From an uncultured Prevotella sp. (lineage in GTDB: Bacteria > Bacteroidota > Bacteroidia > Bacteroidales > Bacteroidaceae), in contig CALCVP010000079.1 in NCBI GenBank assembly GCA_937907705.1, positions 23,776-87,775 on the forward strand: a stretch of DNA of 64,000 bases. Reading direction: 5' to 3'. Both the position numbers and the translations under genes were made by a program. The notes below the pieces were generated by a model. That model saw nothing but the letters and a program-made list of their open reading frames with translations, had not been told where the DNA came from and searched no databases. Every line of letters starts with the position of its first letter. Position 1 is the stretch's first letter. Below, piece by piece: positions 27,312-37,800 of the stretch.

Positions 27312-29327
27312 ATGAAATCGACTATAACAAAATTGTTTATGGCTTCAGCCCTCGTGGCAGGCTTGACCTCTTGCAGCGACTTTCTTGACAAAGAGCCGTT
27401 GTCGCAAGGAACAGAAGCTATCGCATTCAAGAACGCAACACAATTCCAACAGGCTGCCGACGCATTTATCGGGCATCTTCCTGGATGGAACTATGGTTCT
27501 TGGGACGGCAACACAGACATTACCGGACTCGGTTCCAACGGTGGAGCTGCTGCACCGGAAAGCAACGGCAACTGGAGCGGAAACTACAACAATATCCGCC
27601 AATACAATATTCTCTTGCAAAAGGCAGAGGCTTACACTGGCAACAAGACCGCCATCAACGCATCGATAGGTACCGCCTACTTCTTCCGGGGCATGGCTTA
27701 CTTCAACCTTTTGAAGACATTTGGCGGTGTGCCTATCATAGAGAAGGTACTTGACGTATCTGACAAAGATATTCTGTATGGTCCACGCAAGAGCCGCTAT
27801 GAGGTATTCAATTATCTTGTAAACGATCTCAGAAAGGCCATTGAGCTGCTTCCCAACGAAAAGTCAATTGCCGATGCCGACAAGGGACGTATCAGCAAGG
27901 AAGGCGCAGAAGCATTTCTCGGACGTGTCTTGCTCTACGAGGCTACTTGGGAAAAATATGTTCCCAACATCAACTATGACTTGGATGGCGACGGTACAGA
28001 CAAGGGGGCAGGCAAGACAAAGCCTGAGGGCTATCCTTCTATTACCGATATGCTGACAGAATCCAAAAAGATGTCAAAGGCTGTCATTGACGAAGCTGAA
28101 AAGGGAACATACGCTCTTTGGAATGAATGCGACAGCTTGAGCTACTACTATCTCTTCAATATCGACGAGAAGGGTGGCAACATCAGCAACTTCAAGAATG
28201 TGGGCAAGAAGACCAACCATGAGTTTATCATCTACCGCAAGTATGATTACGACTTGAAGAAGGGCGGACTGAACATCAGCCATACCGTGAACTCAGGTCA
28301 AGGTGTACACATGAGCGCACAATTCGGAGAGTCTTTCCTCTGCCGCAACGGCTTGCCTATCAGAATCAGCAAGACCGGCAGCATGGCAGATGCAGAGAAC
28401 AACCCCGAGTTTGAGGGATACGGTGAGTTCGCATCAGAGTTCCATAACCGCGACTACCGCTTTGTGGGTTCTCTGCTCTACATGCCAGACCGCACCTATT
28501 GGGGAAGCAGTCCTGAATACTTTACTCCTCATGCCACAGATGACGGAAAACCTTATCCTGACCCCATCTTTCCAAAGAACAACGAAGAATATGATTCTTC
28601 CGACCCTGCCTATTCCAGCAAGTGTGGCGTATTCCGCCCTGTTATCGGTGAGAACAGCACATTCTCCGGATATACAACGAGAAAGTACAACAGCGAGGGA
28701 AGCAACAGAAACGACAAGCAGGAGTCTGCCGACTGGCCTATCCTCCGACTTGCAGAAGTTTACCTCAACTATGCCGAAGCTACTTGCGAATTGGGTAATG
28801 GACAGATTTCTGACGAAGACCTGAACATCTCTATCAACAAACTTCGCGACCGCGCCCGTGTGGCTCACCTCACCAACGCTCTTATCAAAGACGTCTGGGA
28901 TGCAGGATGGTGGGACTACAACACCAACAAGACCGTTTGCCACAAGATGAACATGCTTGATGAAATACGCCGTGAACGTGCGTGCGAGCTGTATGGCGAA
29001 GGTTTCCGCATGGATGACTTGAAACGTTGGGGCATTGCTCACATCAACCTTCGCGGTCAGAAGTTGGGTCGTCATATTTTGAATACAGCCTATACCAAAT
29101 ATACAGCCAACGACGTGAAGTATTTCGGCAAGCCATGTTACGACGAAAAAGAACGTCCTCTACAATACGGCATATATACCGGCACTGGCAAGAATGATCC
29201 AGACTACGGCCGATCCATCGCTACGTTGGCTGCCAACCTGCACTGGACACAGCGCGACTATCTGGAGGCTATTCCATTGCAGCAGATTCGCCTGAACCCT
29301 GCACTGACACAAAACCCTGGATGGTAA
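27312..29327 (+). CDS. SusD/RagB-like outer-membrane glycan-binding lipoprotein
   Basis: 671 residues. The lipoprotein signal MKSTITKLFMASALVAGLTSC puts Cys21 at the lipid site. The SusD tetratricopeptide-like fold is seen in GTAYFFRGMAYFNLLKTFGGVPII near residue 120 and in the C-terminal RRERACELYGEGFRMDDLKRWG near 555, and the protein ends LNPALTQNPGW as is typical. It caps the SusC barrel and delivers glycan. It starts 68 bases after susC and is surely co-transcribed with it. Several insertions make it longer than starch SusD (about 550 residues), as in pectin or arabinogalactan systems. Confidence 0.92.
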   Translation: MKSTITKLFMASALVAGLTSCSDFLDKEPLSQGTEAIAFKNATQFQQAADAFIGHLPGWNYGSWDGNTDITGLGSNGGAAAPESNGNWSGNYNNIRQYNILLQKAEAYTGNKTAINASIGTAYFFRGMAYFNLLKTFGGVPIIEKVLDVSDKDILYGPRKSRYEVFNYLVNDLRKAIELLPNEKSIADADKGRISKEGAEAFLGRVLLYEATWEKYVPNINYDLDGDGTDKGAGKTKPEGYPSITDMLTESKKMSKAVIDEAEKGTYALWNECDSLSYYYLFNIDEKGGNISNFKNVGKKTNHEFIIYRKYDYDLKKGGLNISHTVNSGQGVHMSAQFGESFLCRNGLPIRISKTGSMADAENNPEFEGYGEFASEFHNRDYRFVGSLLYMPDRTYWGSSPEYFTPHATDDGKPYPDPIFPKNNEEYDSSDPAYSSKCGVFRPVIGENSTFSGYTTRKYNSEGSNRNDKQESADWPILRLAEVYLNYAEATCELGNGQISDEDLNISINKLRDRARVAHLTNALIKDVWDAGWWDYNTNKTVCHKMNMLDEIRRERACELYGEGFRMDDLKRWGIAHINLRGQKLGRHILNTAYTKYTANDVKYFGKPCYDEKERPLQYGIYTGTGKNDPDYGRSIATLAANLHWTQRDYLEAIPLQQIRLNPALTQNPGW

Positions 29328-29461
29328 TGCAGTTGACAGCTATAAAATAAAAACATGAGAAAAGGAGGACTTTGAAAATATTCATCGCCCTTCTTTTGTT
29401 TTACTTTAAAAAACGCTTTACCGATAAGTATAAGAACACCTCCGTTCGTATTAGTAATAAA

Positions 29462-30886
29462 ATGAATGACATGAAGAAGATATTGACAACACTGGCATTG
29501 TGCCTCATCTCCTTTTCCATGGTGGCAAAAGACCGTCTCGTCATTTCACAAGCCCCAGTCGGCATCAATCTGAAGCATGACTTTGAAGTGAAGGCTCGCA
29601 TCAATGGTGGAGAATGGAAGAATGTAGACACTTACGCCTTTAAAGTAGACCGTGTGGCAAATGCCAAACACAATGTAGAGACTACTTCGGTAGCTAAGTT
29701 TGAATTTGAAGGTAATGTTGAAATACAGGTAAAGAGTATTACTCAGGATATCAAAAGTTATAAGATTCGTCCTGACTCTTACGGAATAGAGGCTAAGCAA
29801 GATGGTAACACACTCACTTTTTCTCTCGACCGCCCTCGCTACCTCTCCGTAGAAATCAACGGCAACATCTACCAAAACCTGCAACTCTTTGCAGACAACA
29901 TATTGGAAAAGCCAAAGGTAAAAAAGAAAGACCTGATGTATTTCGGTCCTGGCGTACACGATTTCAAGGGCGACTCCATACACATTCCTTCAGGCAAGAC
30001 AGTGTATATAGACAACGGTGCCGTTATAAAAGGATGGCTATCTACCTACAAATCAAACAATGTGAAGATTATCGGCCATGGCATTGTAGCGCCAGGACAC
30101 CATGAAGGTATCATGGTAAGATACAGCAAGAATGTGTACATCGACGGACCTTTGACAACACAACTTCCTGTTGGCGGCAGCGACTCTGTAACAGTAAAGA
30201 ATGCCAAGGTGATAAGCTGGTATGGTTGGGGTGACGGATTCAACATCTTTGCCAGCAGCAATGTCTATCAAGAGCATCTCTTTGCCCGCACCAGTGATGA
30301 CTGCTCAACCATCTACTGCACCCGCAAAAATTACCATGGCGGTTGCAAGAACATCACAATCAAGGACTGCGTGTATTGGGCTGATGTGGCCCACCCTATC
30401 ATGATAGGCTTGCATAGCGAGACTCCGGAGGACGAAGTGGTGAAGAATGTGCTCTACGACGATATTGAAATTCTTGAACATGCCGAGAACCAAATTGACT
30501 ATCAGGGCTGTATCGGCATCAACGATGGCGACAACATTACGGTAAAAAACGTAACATTCCAAAACTTCAACATCGACAACATACGAAAAGGAATGCTCCT
30601 GAACTTCCGCGTATGCTTTAACAAGAAGTATTGCACAGCACCCGGTCGCGGCATAGAAGACATTACTCTGCGCAACATTGCCTATCATGGTACTGCCCCA
30701 AACATGGGAATCATAGCAGGATACGACCAAAACCGTATGGTAAAGAACATTCACTTTGAAAATTTCACTGTCAACGGCAAACTCATTTCCGATGATATGC
30801 CGGACAAGCCCAAATGGTACAAGACTGCTGATATGGCAAACATATACGTAAACGACCATGTGGAAGGAGTAACCTTCAGTAAATAG
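29462..30886 (+). CDS. Secreted right-handed beta-helix glycosidase, GH28-like
   Basis: 474 residues from the ATG at 29462; MKK at 29471 is equally possible. The signal peptide is MKKILTTLALCLISFSMVA. An N-terminal beta domain (to about residue 155) is followed by parallel beta-helix repeats with pectinase-superfamily motifs: VKIIGHGIVAPG, WYGWGDGFNIF where GH28 has NTDGFDI, ARTSDDCSTIYC where GH28 has GDDC, and VAHPIMIGLHS. The Asp residues in WGDG and SDDC are placed like the three catalytic aspartates of polygalacturonases. It could be a GH28, GH49 or related enzyme; the substrate is not read from sequence. It is the third gene of the susCD unit, 134 bases after susD, and is closed by terminators at 30914 and 31002. 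Confidence 0.7.
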   Translation: MNDMKKILTTLALCLISFSMVAKDRLVISQAPVGINLKHDFEVKARINGGEWKNVDTYAFKVDRVANAKHNVETTSVAKFEFEGNVEIQVKSITQDIKSYKIRPDSYGIEAKQDGNTLTFSLDRPRYLSVEINGNIYQNLQLFADNILEKPKVKKKDLMYFGPGVHDFKGDSIHIPSGKTVYIDNGAVIKGWLSTYKSNNVKIIGHGIVAPGHHEGIMVRYSKNVYIDGPLTTQLPVGGSDSVTVKNAKVISWYGWGDGFNIFASSNVYQEHLFARTSDDCSTIYCTRKNYHGGCKNITIKDCVYWADVAHPIMIGLHSETPEDEVVKNVLYDDIEILEHAENQIDYQGCIGINDGDNITVKNVTFQNFNIDNIRKGMLLNFRVCFNKKYCTAPGRGIEDITLRNIAYHGTAPNMGIIAGYDQNRMVKNIHFENFTVNGKLISDDMPDKPKWYKTADMANIYVNDHVEGVTFSK

Positions 30887-30913
30887 AATAAAGGATTGGC
30901 TGCAATCAATGGG

Positions 30914-30945
30914 GGCTGGCAAAGATGTCAGCCTCATTTTGTTTT
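30914..30945 (+). terminator. Terminator of the susCD unit
   Basis: A 7-bp stem GGCTGGC (30914-30920) with GTCAGCC (30927-30933), with one G-T pair, followed by TCATTTTGTTTT. Confidence 0.55.
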
Positions 30946-31001
30946 ATACTACTGACAAGGCTGCATGAAACCAAAAGCCAACAAAGCGTATAAAAACAAA
31001 A

Positions 31002-31045
31002 AAGGACTAAGAATGTTTCACAACAGTCTTAATCCTTCGTTTTCT
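31002..31045. terminator. Second hairpin terminator downstream of the susCD unit
   Basis: AAGGACTAAGA (31002-31012) pairs with TCTTAATCCTT (31027-31037) over 11 positions with one G-T pair. CGTTTTCT follows on the plus strand and T-rich sequence lies on the minus-strand side. Confidence 0.55.
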
Positions 31046-31144
31046 AACTAACTTATTATCAACTATTCATTACTCATTTTATATTTCTGTTGCAAAGATA
31101 CGGCATATCACTCTTATTTTATAGCATTTTTTAGAAAAAACGAA

Positions 31145-31183
31145 CGTAAACGTTTGCGGATTACATAGAAATTGCTATCTTTG
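31145..31183 (+). promoter_or_regulatory. lacI-family gene promoter with overlapping palindromic operator
   Basis: TTTG (31153-31156), exactly 19 bases, then TATCTTTG (31176-31183) is a perfect Bacteroidota promoter. The -33 TTTG lies inside CGTAAACGTTTGCG (31145-31158), a palindrome with a central CG of the type bound by LacI-family repressors. Autorepression of the gene at 31338 is the simplest reading. The leader would be about 150 bases. Confidence 0.75.
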
Positions 31184-31337
31184 TAGAAATATGCATTTAC
31201 ATGTATGCTGTAAAAGCAACATTTAACCACCATGTAAAAGCATGCATATATCAACTATTCTGAAAAACGCAAATTGCGGAGAGACCTTGTGGAAAGTTTT
31301 CTTACGCGATAAAAACTAACATTATTTCAGCAACAAG

Positions 31338-32354
31338 ATGAAACAACGTAGAACTTCGCTAAAAGAAATGGCAGAACTGCTTGGGGTAAGCATAGCAACC
31401 GTTTCAAGAGCATTACGAAACTCTCATGAAGTGGGTGATGACATGAAACTAAAGGTACAGGATCTGGCCAAGAAACTGAATTACAGGCCTAATCCTTTTG
31501 CCCAAAGCCTAAGAAGAGAGAAGCCACGTGTAATAGGCGTAGTGGTGCCAAATCTTGTTACCCATTATTATGCCGCAGTGCTGGACGGTATAGAAGATTA
31601 TGCCTCTAAAGCAGGCTATGCAGTGATAGCTGCCAACAGCCATGAAGACCATGAACGCGAAGAGAAAGCCATTGACAACTTTGTGGGAATGTATGTAGAA
31701 GGCATTATTGCCTGTCTGGCACAAGATACGGTAGACTATTCTCACTTTGAGGAAATCCATAACATGGGGTTGCCTTTAGTGTTTTTTGCCCGTACTTGCC
31801 TACCCGATTTATTTTCATCAGTAGTGTCTAACGGCGACGTGGCTGCCATGGCAGCCACGCTCCATTTGATAGATACAGGCAGCAAGCGTATAGCCTTTGT
31901 GGGCGGTCCTAACCATATTGATATGGTAAAAAGACGCAAACACGGCTACTTGGAAGCACTGAGAGAACGCCGCATAGGCATAGACCGCTCCATTGTTATC
32001 AACGGAAATATAGATTATGACAAAGCGCGTGAGGCCACCATCAATATGCTAAAGCGTGATGACAGACCCGATGCTATTCTTGCGTTCAACGATATTCTTA
32101 CTTATGCCGCCTTTGACGCCATCAAGACATTGGGGCTGCGTATACCCGAAGATGTTGCTATCATAGGATTCTCTGAGACAGAATCGTCGCTCTTTGTTAC
32201 GCCAAAGTTATCGGTTATATCAGACCAAGCCCATTTGACTGGCGAGAAAGCATGTGAATTGTTGCTCAAAAACATTGGCGGAGACAAGCATATATATAAG
32301 GAGGTAGTACCCATGTCGCTCAATATTCGCGAAAGCTCCGCCAAGTATCAATAG
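31338..32354 (+). CDS. LacI/GalR-family transcriptional regulator
   Basis: 338 residues. The N-terminal helix-turn-helix and hinge are SLKEMAELLGVSIATVSRALRNS (residues 7-29) and LNYRPNPFAQSLR near 50. The periplasmic-binding-protein-like core starts at VIGVVVPNLVTHYYAAVLDGIE. Ligand-binding and dimer parts include RIAFVGGPNHIDMVKRRKHGY, DAILAFNDILTYAAFDAIK and DVAIIGFSETE. It binds a sugar or sugar-acid effector; which one is not readable. Members in Bacteroidales often control uronate or monosaccharide catabolism. It follows the PUL on the same strand, but terminators separate them and it has its own promoter with an overlapping operator. Confidence 0.92.
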   Translation: MKQRRTSLKEMAELLGVSIATVSRALRNSHEVGDDMKLKVQDLAKKLNYRPNPFAQSLRREKPRVIGVVVPNLVTHYYAAVLDGIEDYASKAGYAVIAANSHEDHEREEKAIDNFVGMYVEGIIACLAQDTVDYSHFEEIHNMGLPLVFFARTCLPDLFSSVVSNGDVAAMAATLHLIDTGSKRIAFVGGPNHIDMVKRRKHGYLEALRERRIGIDRSIVINGNIDYDKAREATINMLKRDDRPDAILAFNDILTYAAFDAIKTLGLRIPEDVAIIGFSETESSLFVTPKLSVISDQAHLTGEKACELLLKNIGGDKHIYKEVVPMSLNIRESSAKYQ

Positions 32355-32390
32355 CTCTTTATAACAACAGATATACTCTTTTATCGCATA

Positions 32391-32436
32391 AAAATCCCTT
32401 GGTTGCACTGCGTTTATAGTGCAACCAAGGGATTTT
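32391..32436. terminator. Strong bidirectional terminator between lacI-type gene and tamL
   Basis: A 19-bp perfect inverted repeat (32391-32409 with 32418-32436) around an 8-base loop; the arms end in AAAA/TTTT on both strands. It separates convergent genes and ends 3 bases before the tamL stop. Confidence 0.85.
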
Positions 32437-32439
32437 CTT

Positions 32440-34788
32440 TTAGAAAGGATACCCCACAGCGAAGTGCAGTGCTTGTCCATTCTTAAACTTCGGAATGTTA
32501 AAGTAGCCACTCTTGCCCGTTTCATAAGGTACATGGAGACCGATGCCCCAGTCGACTCTGATAACCAAGAACTCAAGATCATAACGCAAACCGACACCAA
32601 TTCCCAACGCCATCTCTTTGGGCACATTCTGCAATTTGAACTGTGCGCCAGGCCGGTAGCTGTCATTTCTTACGGACCAAACGTTGCCCGCATCCAAAAA
32701 GGCGGCTCCATACAGATTGTCAAACATGTTGAAACGATACTCAAGATTAAGCTGAAGCTTGATATCGCCAGTTTGGTCAAGATACGAATGCCGCGTTTCC
32801 GTAGTGTAAGAGCCTGGACCCAAGCTTCTGACAGAGAAGGCACGCACACTATTGGCACCGCCAACATAGAATTGTTCGCTGTAAGGCACACTGCGGCTGT
32901 TGCCATAACTGTAGGCGATACCGCCATTGACATGGGCCACAAGCTGAGCTTTCTGCCCTGTTTGCCATATTTTGGTAAAGTCTGTTTCTAACTTGATAAA
33001 CTGTGCATAAGGGTTTTGAAAGAGCTGTTTGCCCACAGTGCCCCATTTTTTGCCAGCCGCCATGTTGACAAGAGACAACACATTACCCGACTCTGTCAGT
33101 GTGGTAGACCACACTATAGGATTACGGTGCTTGGTAACACTGCTGTAAGTAAACGAGTATCTCATCTTAGGTATAAACACATTTTGCATAGATGCCTCCA
33201 GATAAGGATTGGCATTGACGATAGAATCAAACCTTTCTGTGGTATAGTTAAGCTTCTGATATTGCAGCGTCAGCGGACTAAATTCATGACGTTGCGTCAA
33301 TGTGCGTTGCCATTTATAGGTCCACTCACCACTCACAGTGTGCATCTTGAAGTAACTTGGGCGTTTTAGCACATTAGAAGACACCTTGGCATAGGTAGAC
33401 GGAGTGGTCTGATACAGGCGCCGCTTCAGAAAAGGGACGAGCAATCGCGGAAATTCTATCGAAGCATCAGCACCATATTCATAAGAGTTTAAATCAGAAG
33501 ATTTGCCTCTGACATCACCTCCCTTTTGCCATTCGTAAGATCCGTGCAGATTAATATCAATCTTCTCGCCTCCTCTGAAAGCATTACGCTTGGTAAAACC
33601 TACTACCAATTCAGGTCCCGTTCGGCCGTTAATCTTGTTGGTATAATTGGTTTCTACATAAAAATCATAAGGCTTGCCAAAGGTGCAGGTAAGGTTTAAG
33701 TCAAGTGTATCACACATAGCAGTGGTGTCTCTGGGCGTAAAACCAAACTCGATAGAGTTAAACAGTCCTGAACTATTGAGCTTATTGGCCGATTCCAAGT
33801 ACTTGCCATAATTAAACATTTGCCGTGGCCACAACTTCAAGTCGCGCAAGATGACACGCGCCCTGATAGGTGGCTTGCGGCCATTGAAATGCAAATGCAG
33901 CGCTCGATAAACAATAGAGTCGCGTAAAGGCTCCATATATTGCTTTCTAATATTCATGTTCAAGTTGCCTATATACCACTTGTGCTTGGCAGCATTGCCA
34001 ATATTGTCTGCCATCTGCAAACGCAGATGTACTTTTCCAGCTACGGCAAATGTATCGGCAAGATACGAAGCGTAACTTGACTGATAGTAATAATAACCAT
34101 TGTTTTTAAAGAGCTTGGCCAATCGCTCACGCTCTGCATCCATCGTGGCTGCATCAAAAGGCGACCCGCTCTTTATCAAAGCAGCACCTTTATTGGCTTG
34201 AATTATACTGTCAATATCAGAAGGAAAGTTGACATAATGCAGTGTATCAATCGTGTAAAGGTGGCCCATGTTTACAGTGTATTCAACCTTTACTTTCTTT
34301 GGATTCTTTTGTTTAATCAGCTTATATTCCACACTGCTGTTCAAGTATCCATGGTTGCGCAATACCGATTGTGCCACAGAAGCTCTTAGCTGTGGGTTCA
34401 CATTGCTCATCAGCACAGGAGCTTTGCCAAATGTCTTGGTTATCCAAGCAGATATTTTTCCGTCAGATCCGGCAAAAGCATTATAAATCCACAGACGATA
34501 AGGAAAAGGCGTGCGATAATAAGAACTGCCAAACAGCGCACCGTTAGGAGCTGTGGCAAGGGCCGCTTCTACCTCTTCGCTGGTAGTAGTAAACTGCTTG
34601 TTTTTCTCGTAATTGGTATAATTTATTTTTTTCAGACCAACAAACAACTGGTCGTCATCAGGCACACTGCTGGTGGTTGAGCAAGATGCAAGCATCCATA
34701 TTCCTAAAAGAAGAAATACGAATGGCACTTTTTGCCACCCTTGTTGAATAACATGAGCCATGGTGTGCAGTGTTGATTGTTTTCTCAT
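32440..34788 (-). CDS. tamL: TamL: BamA/TamA-family outer-membrane lipoprotein
   Basis: 782 residues. The lipoprotein signal ends WMLASC-STT (Cys near residue 36), POTRA-like domains follow (SVAQSVLRNHGYLNSSVEYKL near 135; AERERLAKLFKNNGYYYYQ near 220), and then an Omp85 16-strand barrel with the typical EQFYVGGANSVRAFSVRSLGPGS near 670 and a terminal Phe. In Bacteroidota the TamA-like barrel is a lipoprotein encoded with TamB, together inserting outer-membrane proteins or moving lipids between membranes. It lies 29 bases downstream of tamB. M10 is an alternative start with a better signal-peptide length. Confidence 0.85.
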   Translation of the reverse strand: MRKQSTLHTMAHVIQQGWQKVPFVFLLLGIWMLASCSTTSSVPDDDQLFVGLKKINYTNYEKNKQFTTTSEEVEAALATAPNGALFGSSYYRTPFPYRLWIYNAFAGSDGKISAWITKTFGKAPVLMSNVNPQLRASVAQSVLRNHGYLNSSVEYKLIKQKNPKKVKVEYTVNMGHLYTIDTLHYVNFPSDIDSIIQANKGAALIKSGSPFDAATMDAERERLAKLFKNNGYYYYQSSYASYLADTFAVAGKVHLRLQMADNIGNAAKHKWYIGNLNMNIRKQYMEPLRDSIVYRALHLHFNGRKPPIRARVILRDLKLWPRQMFNYGKYLESANKLNSSGLFNSIEFGFTPRDTTAMCDTLDLNLTCTFGKPYDFYVETNYTNKINGRTGPELVVGFTKRNAFRGGEKIDINLHGSYEWQKGGDVRGKSSDLNSYEYGADASIEFPRLLVPFLKRRLYQTTPSTYAKVSSNVLKRPSYFKMHTVSGEWTYKWQRTLTQRHEFSPLTLQYQKLNYTTERFDSIVNANPYLEASMQNVFIPKMRYSFTYSSVTKHRNPIVWSTTLTESGNVLSLVNMAAGKKWGTVGKQLFQNPYAQFIKLETDFTKIWQTGQKAQLVAHVNGGIAYSYGNSRSVPYSEQFYVGGANSVRAFSVRSLGPGSYTTETRHSYLDQTGDIKLQLNLEYRFNMFDNLYGAAFLDAGNVWSVRNDSYRPGAQFKLQNVPKEMALGIGVGLRYDLEFLVIRVDWGIGLHVPYETGKSGYFNIPKFKNGQALHFAVGYPF

Positions 34789-34817
34789 TTGTCGTGATTG
34801 TTACTTCTGTTAGTGCA

Positions 34818-37800
34818 CTATTTTGCAGCGTCTTTACTCTTTTGAACAGTAGAGTCTGTAGGAACAGCAGCATTGTTCTTTGTTTTCTTAAAGCTGAAGA
34901 TATCTTTAAAGTGTTGTAAACTGCGGCGCCATATCAGGCCAACGCCAAACTCTCTGGTCGTACCTTCTAACCAATCGTAGGCATTATTGTCATAAAACAG
35001 CTTTACATACTTCTCCGATGAACTGCCCAAACGGTACTCAAAAGTTACATTATCAAAGAAGCTTTCATTTTGATTGGTTACATCAGCACCCGTAGACACC
35101 TTTCCTCCTACAACAATACGCAGTCTATTATTCCAGAAACGCTTTGCAAACTTGAATGAATAATCCGTATGCGTGTTGCCACTGGCATCTGTTGAGTTGT
35201 CAAGGCCAAAGCTCAAGTCGAGCGTTTTAAGTGCAGTGCCCGTAATATTGTTGATTTCGCTTTGCAAGAAAGAGCTCAATGCATTGTTCATAGAGAAGCC
35301 ACTGGTGTTGCCATCTGCCAAATACATACCAGTAGTAAGCATCGTAACCGCCAACTTACCCCGCTGACCTGCACCCATAGCTTGCAACTCATTATGAATC
35401 GACATGTCTTCTGGTGCATCCAAGGTAAACTCCAAGCCCATGTCAGAAAGGGTCTTTGTGATGATTACGCCACAGTCAAACTCTACCGTACGGCCTTGTC
35501 CACTGCTGCCTTGCGACACAGTAGCTTTGGTACGTTCGGTAGCGGTAATGTTGAGTTTCGGGTTCATCGGATCGCCAGTAAACTCTATATAGCTGCCATC
35601 TTGTATCGTAAATGTTTTCAAAGGTATAACAGGCAGAGAGTATTTCATTTCTCCATTGTCGAGCGTATACTTGCCTGTCAAACTTAACTCATCGGCAGCA
35701 TTGTATCTCATTCGCAAGTTTCCACCTCCTATCAGGTCTATATAGTTGGAATGAGAGTCATTTAAATAGCATATAATATGTGCTCCTTGGTCAATATTTA
35801 GGCTCAAATCCATGTTGAAGCCTGATATAGGTTCGTGTTTAACAACAGTGTTGGCAGTATCTGCAAAACTGGTAAACTTAACCAATTCGTCCATCTGGTT
35901 ATCTGTGGTAAGTGGCGAATCGCGCAATATATATGCCATATCTGTAGATCCTAACACATTGATTCTACCTTGCATATTCAGGTTATTGACAGGACCGTTG
36001 ATACGTGCCAAAAAGTCAACATACGCCTTTCCGTAAGCCACACTATGACTGTTCTCCTTGGCATTAATCAGCTGAAAGTCATTAGCCATCATGCTCATAT
36101 TCAGCTGCATGTTGTCTGTATGTGAGAAATCAAGGTCGCCGTTCACCTTTAATTTATTGGAGTTGTTGGCGGCCAGATTGAAGTTTTCAAACAACAGATG
36201 ACTTCCAACAATGCGCAAAGGACCTTTATCCGCCTTCAAACTGATGCCATATTGTGCACTTTTCATATAGCAAGAGTCCAATGTCAGTTCACCGTTGGCA
36301 TCAGGTCTGCTCAAAGGCCCCTTTACACTCAGTGTTCCATCTGCATAACCCGTAAAAGCCAAGATACCATCCGGCATGAAACCATTGAACAGTCGCAATG
36401 GAGTATGCTCCAAAGTCAATGTAGCATCCAAGTTACCTTGGCCTTCAGAGTTATAATTACCTGTAATATTAGCCACCTTATCATCGTTGCACATTAGCAT
36501 GCCGTCTACATAATGCGTACCGTCAGCCTGTGGCATATAAACAAATTCGGTGCTTATATTTCCCATTTTTACACCTTCATATACCATATTGTCAATAGAC
36601 AATGATGATGAAACAGACATCTCTTCCGGCTTCTGTATAAGGTGGAAGTCGCCGTTCATAGTGCCTTTAATATCTGGCATATATGGTATAACCGACAAAA
36701 TCTTCTCTAACTCAAACCGGTTGAGTGCGACTGTAAGATTCTGGAAGGCTACATCGTCATCATCATCGGTATATACATGCACACCCATTCCGTCATCAGC
36801 TTTCAGCTTCAAATCAGCAGAGATGCGCTTGTTAGACTTCATGTAGATATAGTTATCCTTGTTTACCTCAAACTTCTTGTAGCCTAAAATAGGGTCATCG
36901 TCAAGCAAATGCAGTTTAAAACCATCTTCCTCAAGAGAGGCTTCCATACCCAATTTCAATCCAAGCACATTCTTGGCATCATAGAATTGAACATTCATTC
37001 CTGAGCCTTTTTCAAACACATAGCCGTCAATCAGTGCGTTAAACACATATTGAGGGTTCGTTTTTCCATTGCGCACCTGCGCGTCATAGGTGCAGTGCGT
37101 AGAGTCAGAAGCCACATTAAAGCGTATTGTATCCAGTCTGATAGATGCGTTTTGAAGGGCTATCAACTCTACATCACCATTCAGACCACTGCGTGGTGAG
37201 GAGGTCATATCAATGGTAGCCTCTTTAAAGGTGTAGCCTTGGCGTGCCAAGAAACGACTGAACGGGTTTTCTTTTCCTGTGGCAAGATTAAGTTGAGCCA
37301 ACGGAAGCTGCCTGTGTAATTCCACAATATCAATATGCTTGTTTTTGAGTTCGCAAATCAATTCGTTTACAAAGTGTTGGCTCTTTGCCATTACTTTCTT
37401 GTAGCCCCCACTACCATTAAAGAGCAAGTGGAAATCTCCACAGCGTGCAGCCACATGTGTTGTGTCAGCCCTTGAATAGAGTTCCATGGTAAGATTATCC
37501 GGATGATACACCTTGCCTGTGTCAATGATGGCAATATCTTTTACAATACCATTAACAGCTATGCTTGTTTTCAAATCAGTTTCCAAATCCACTTGGCCTG
37601 TAAGTGCCGTACTTAAAGGTGCTTTAGCTATATGCATCTGCTGCCAATCGGCATGTTCCACATCGGCTAATAGCGAAGCTTTCAGCAACTTTCTGTTGAG
37701 CAATGCATTGATGGTAACCATACCTTTCAGCAGCGGATTGTTACTCGTCATGCTCATGTTGGCTTTTCCCTGACCAATATGAGCAGCCAACTCCATACCA

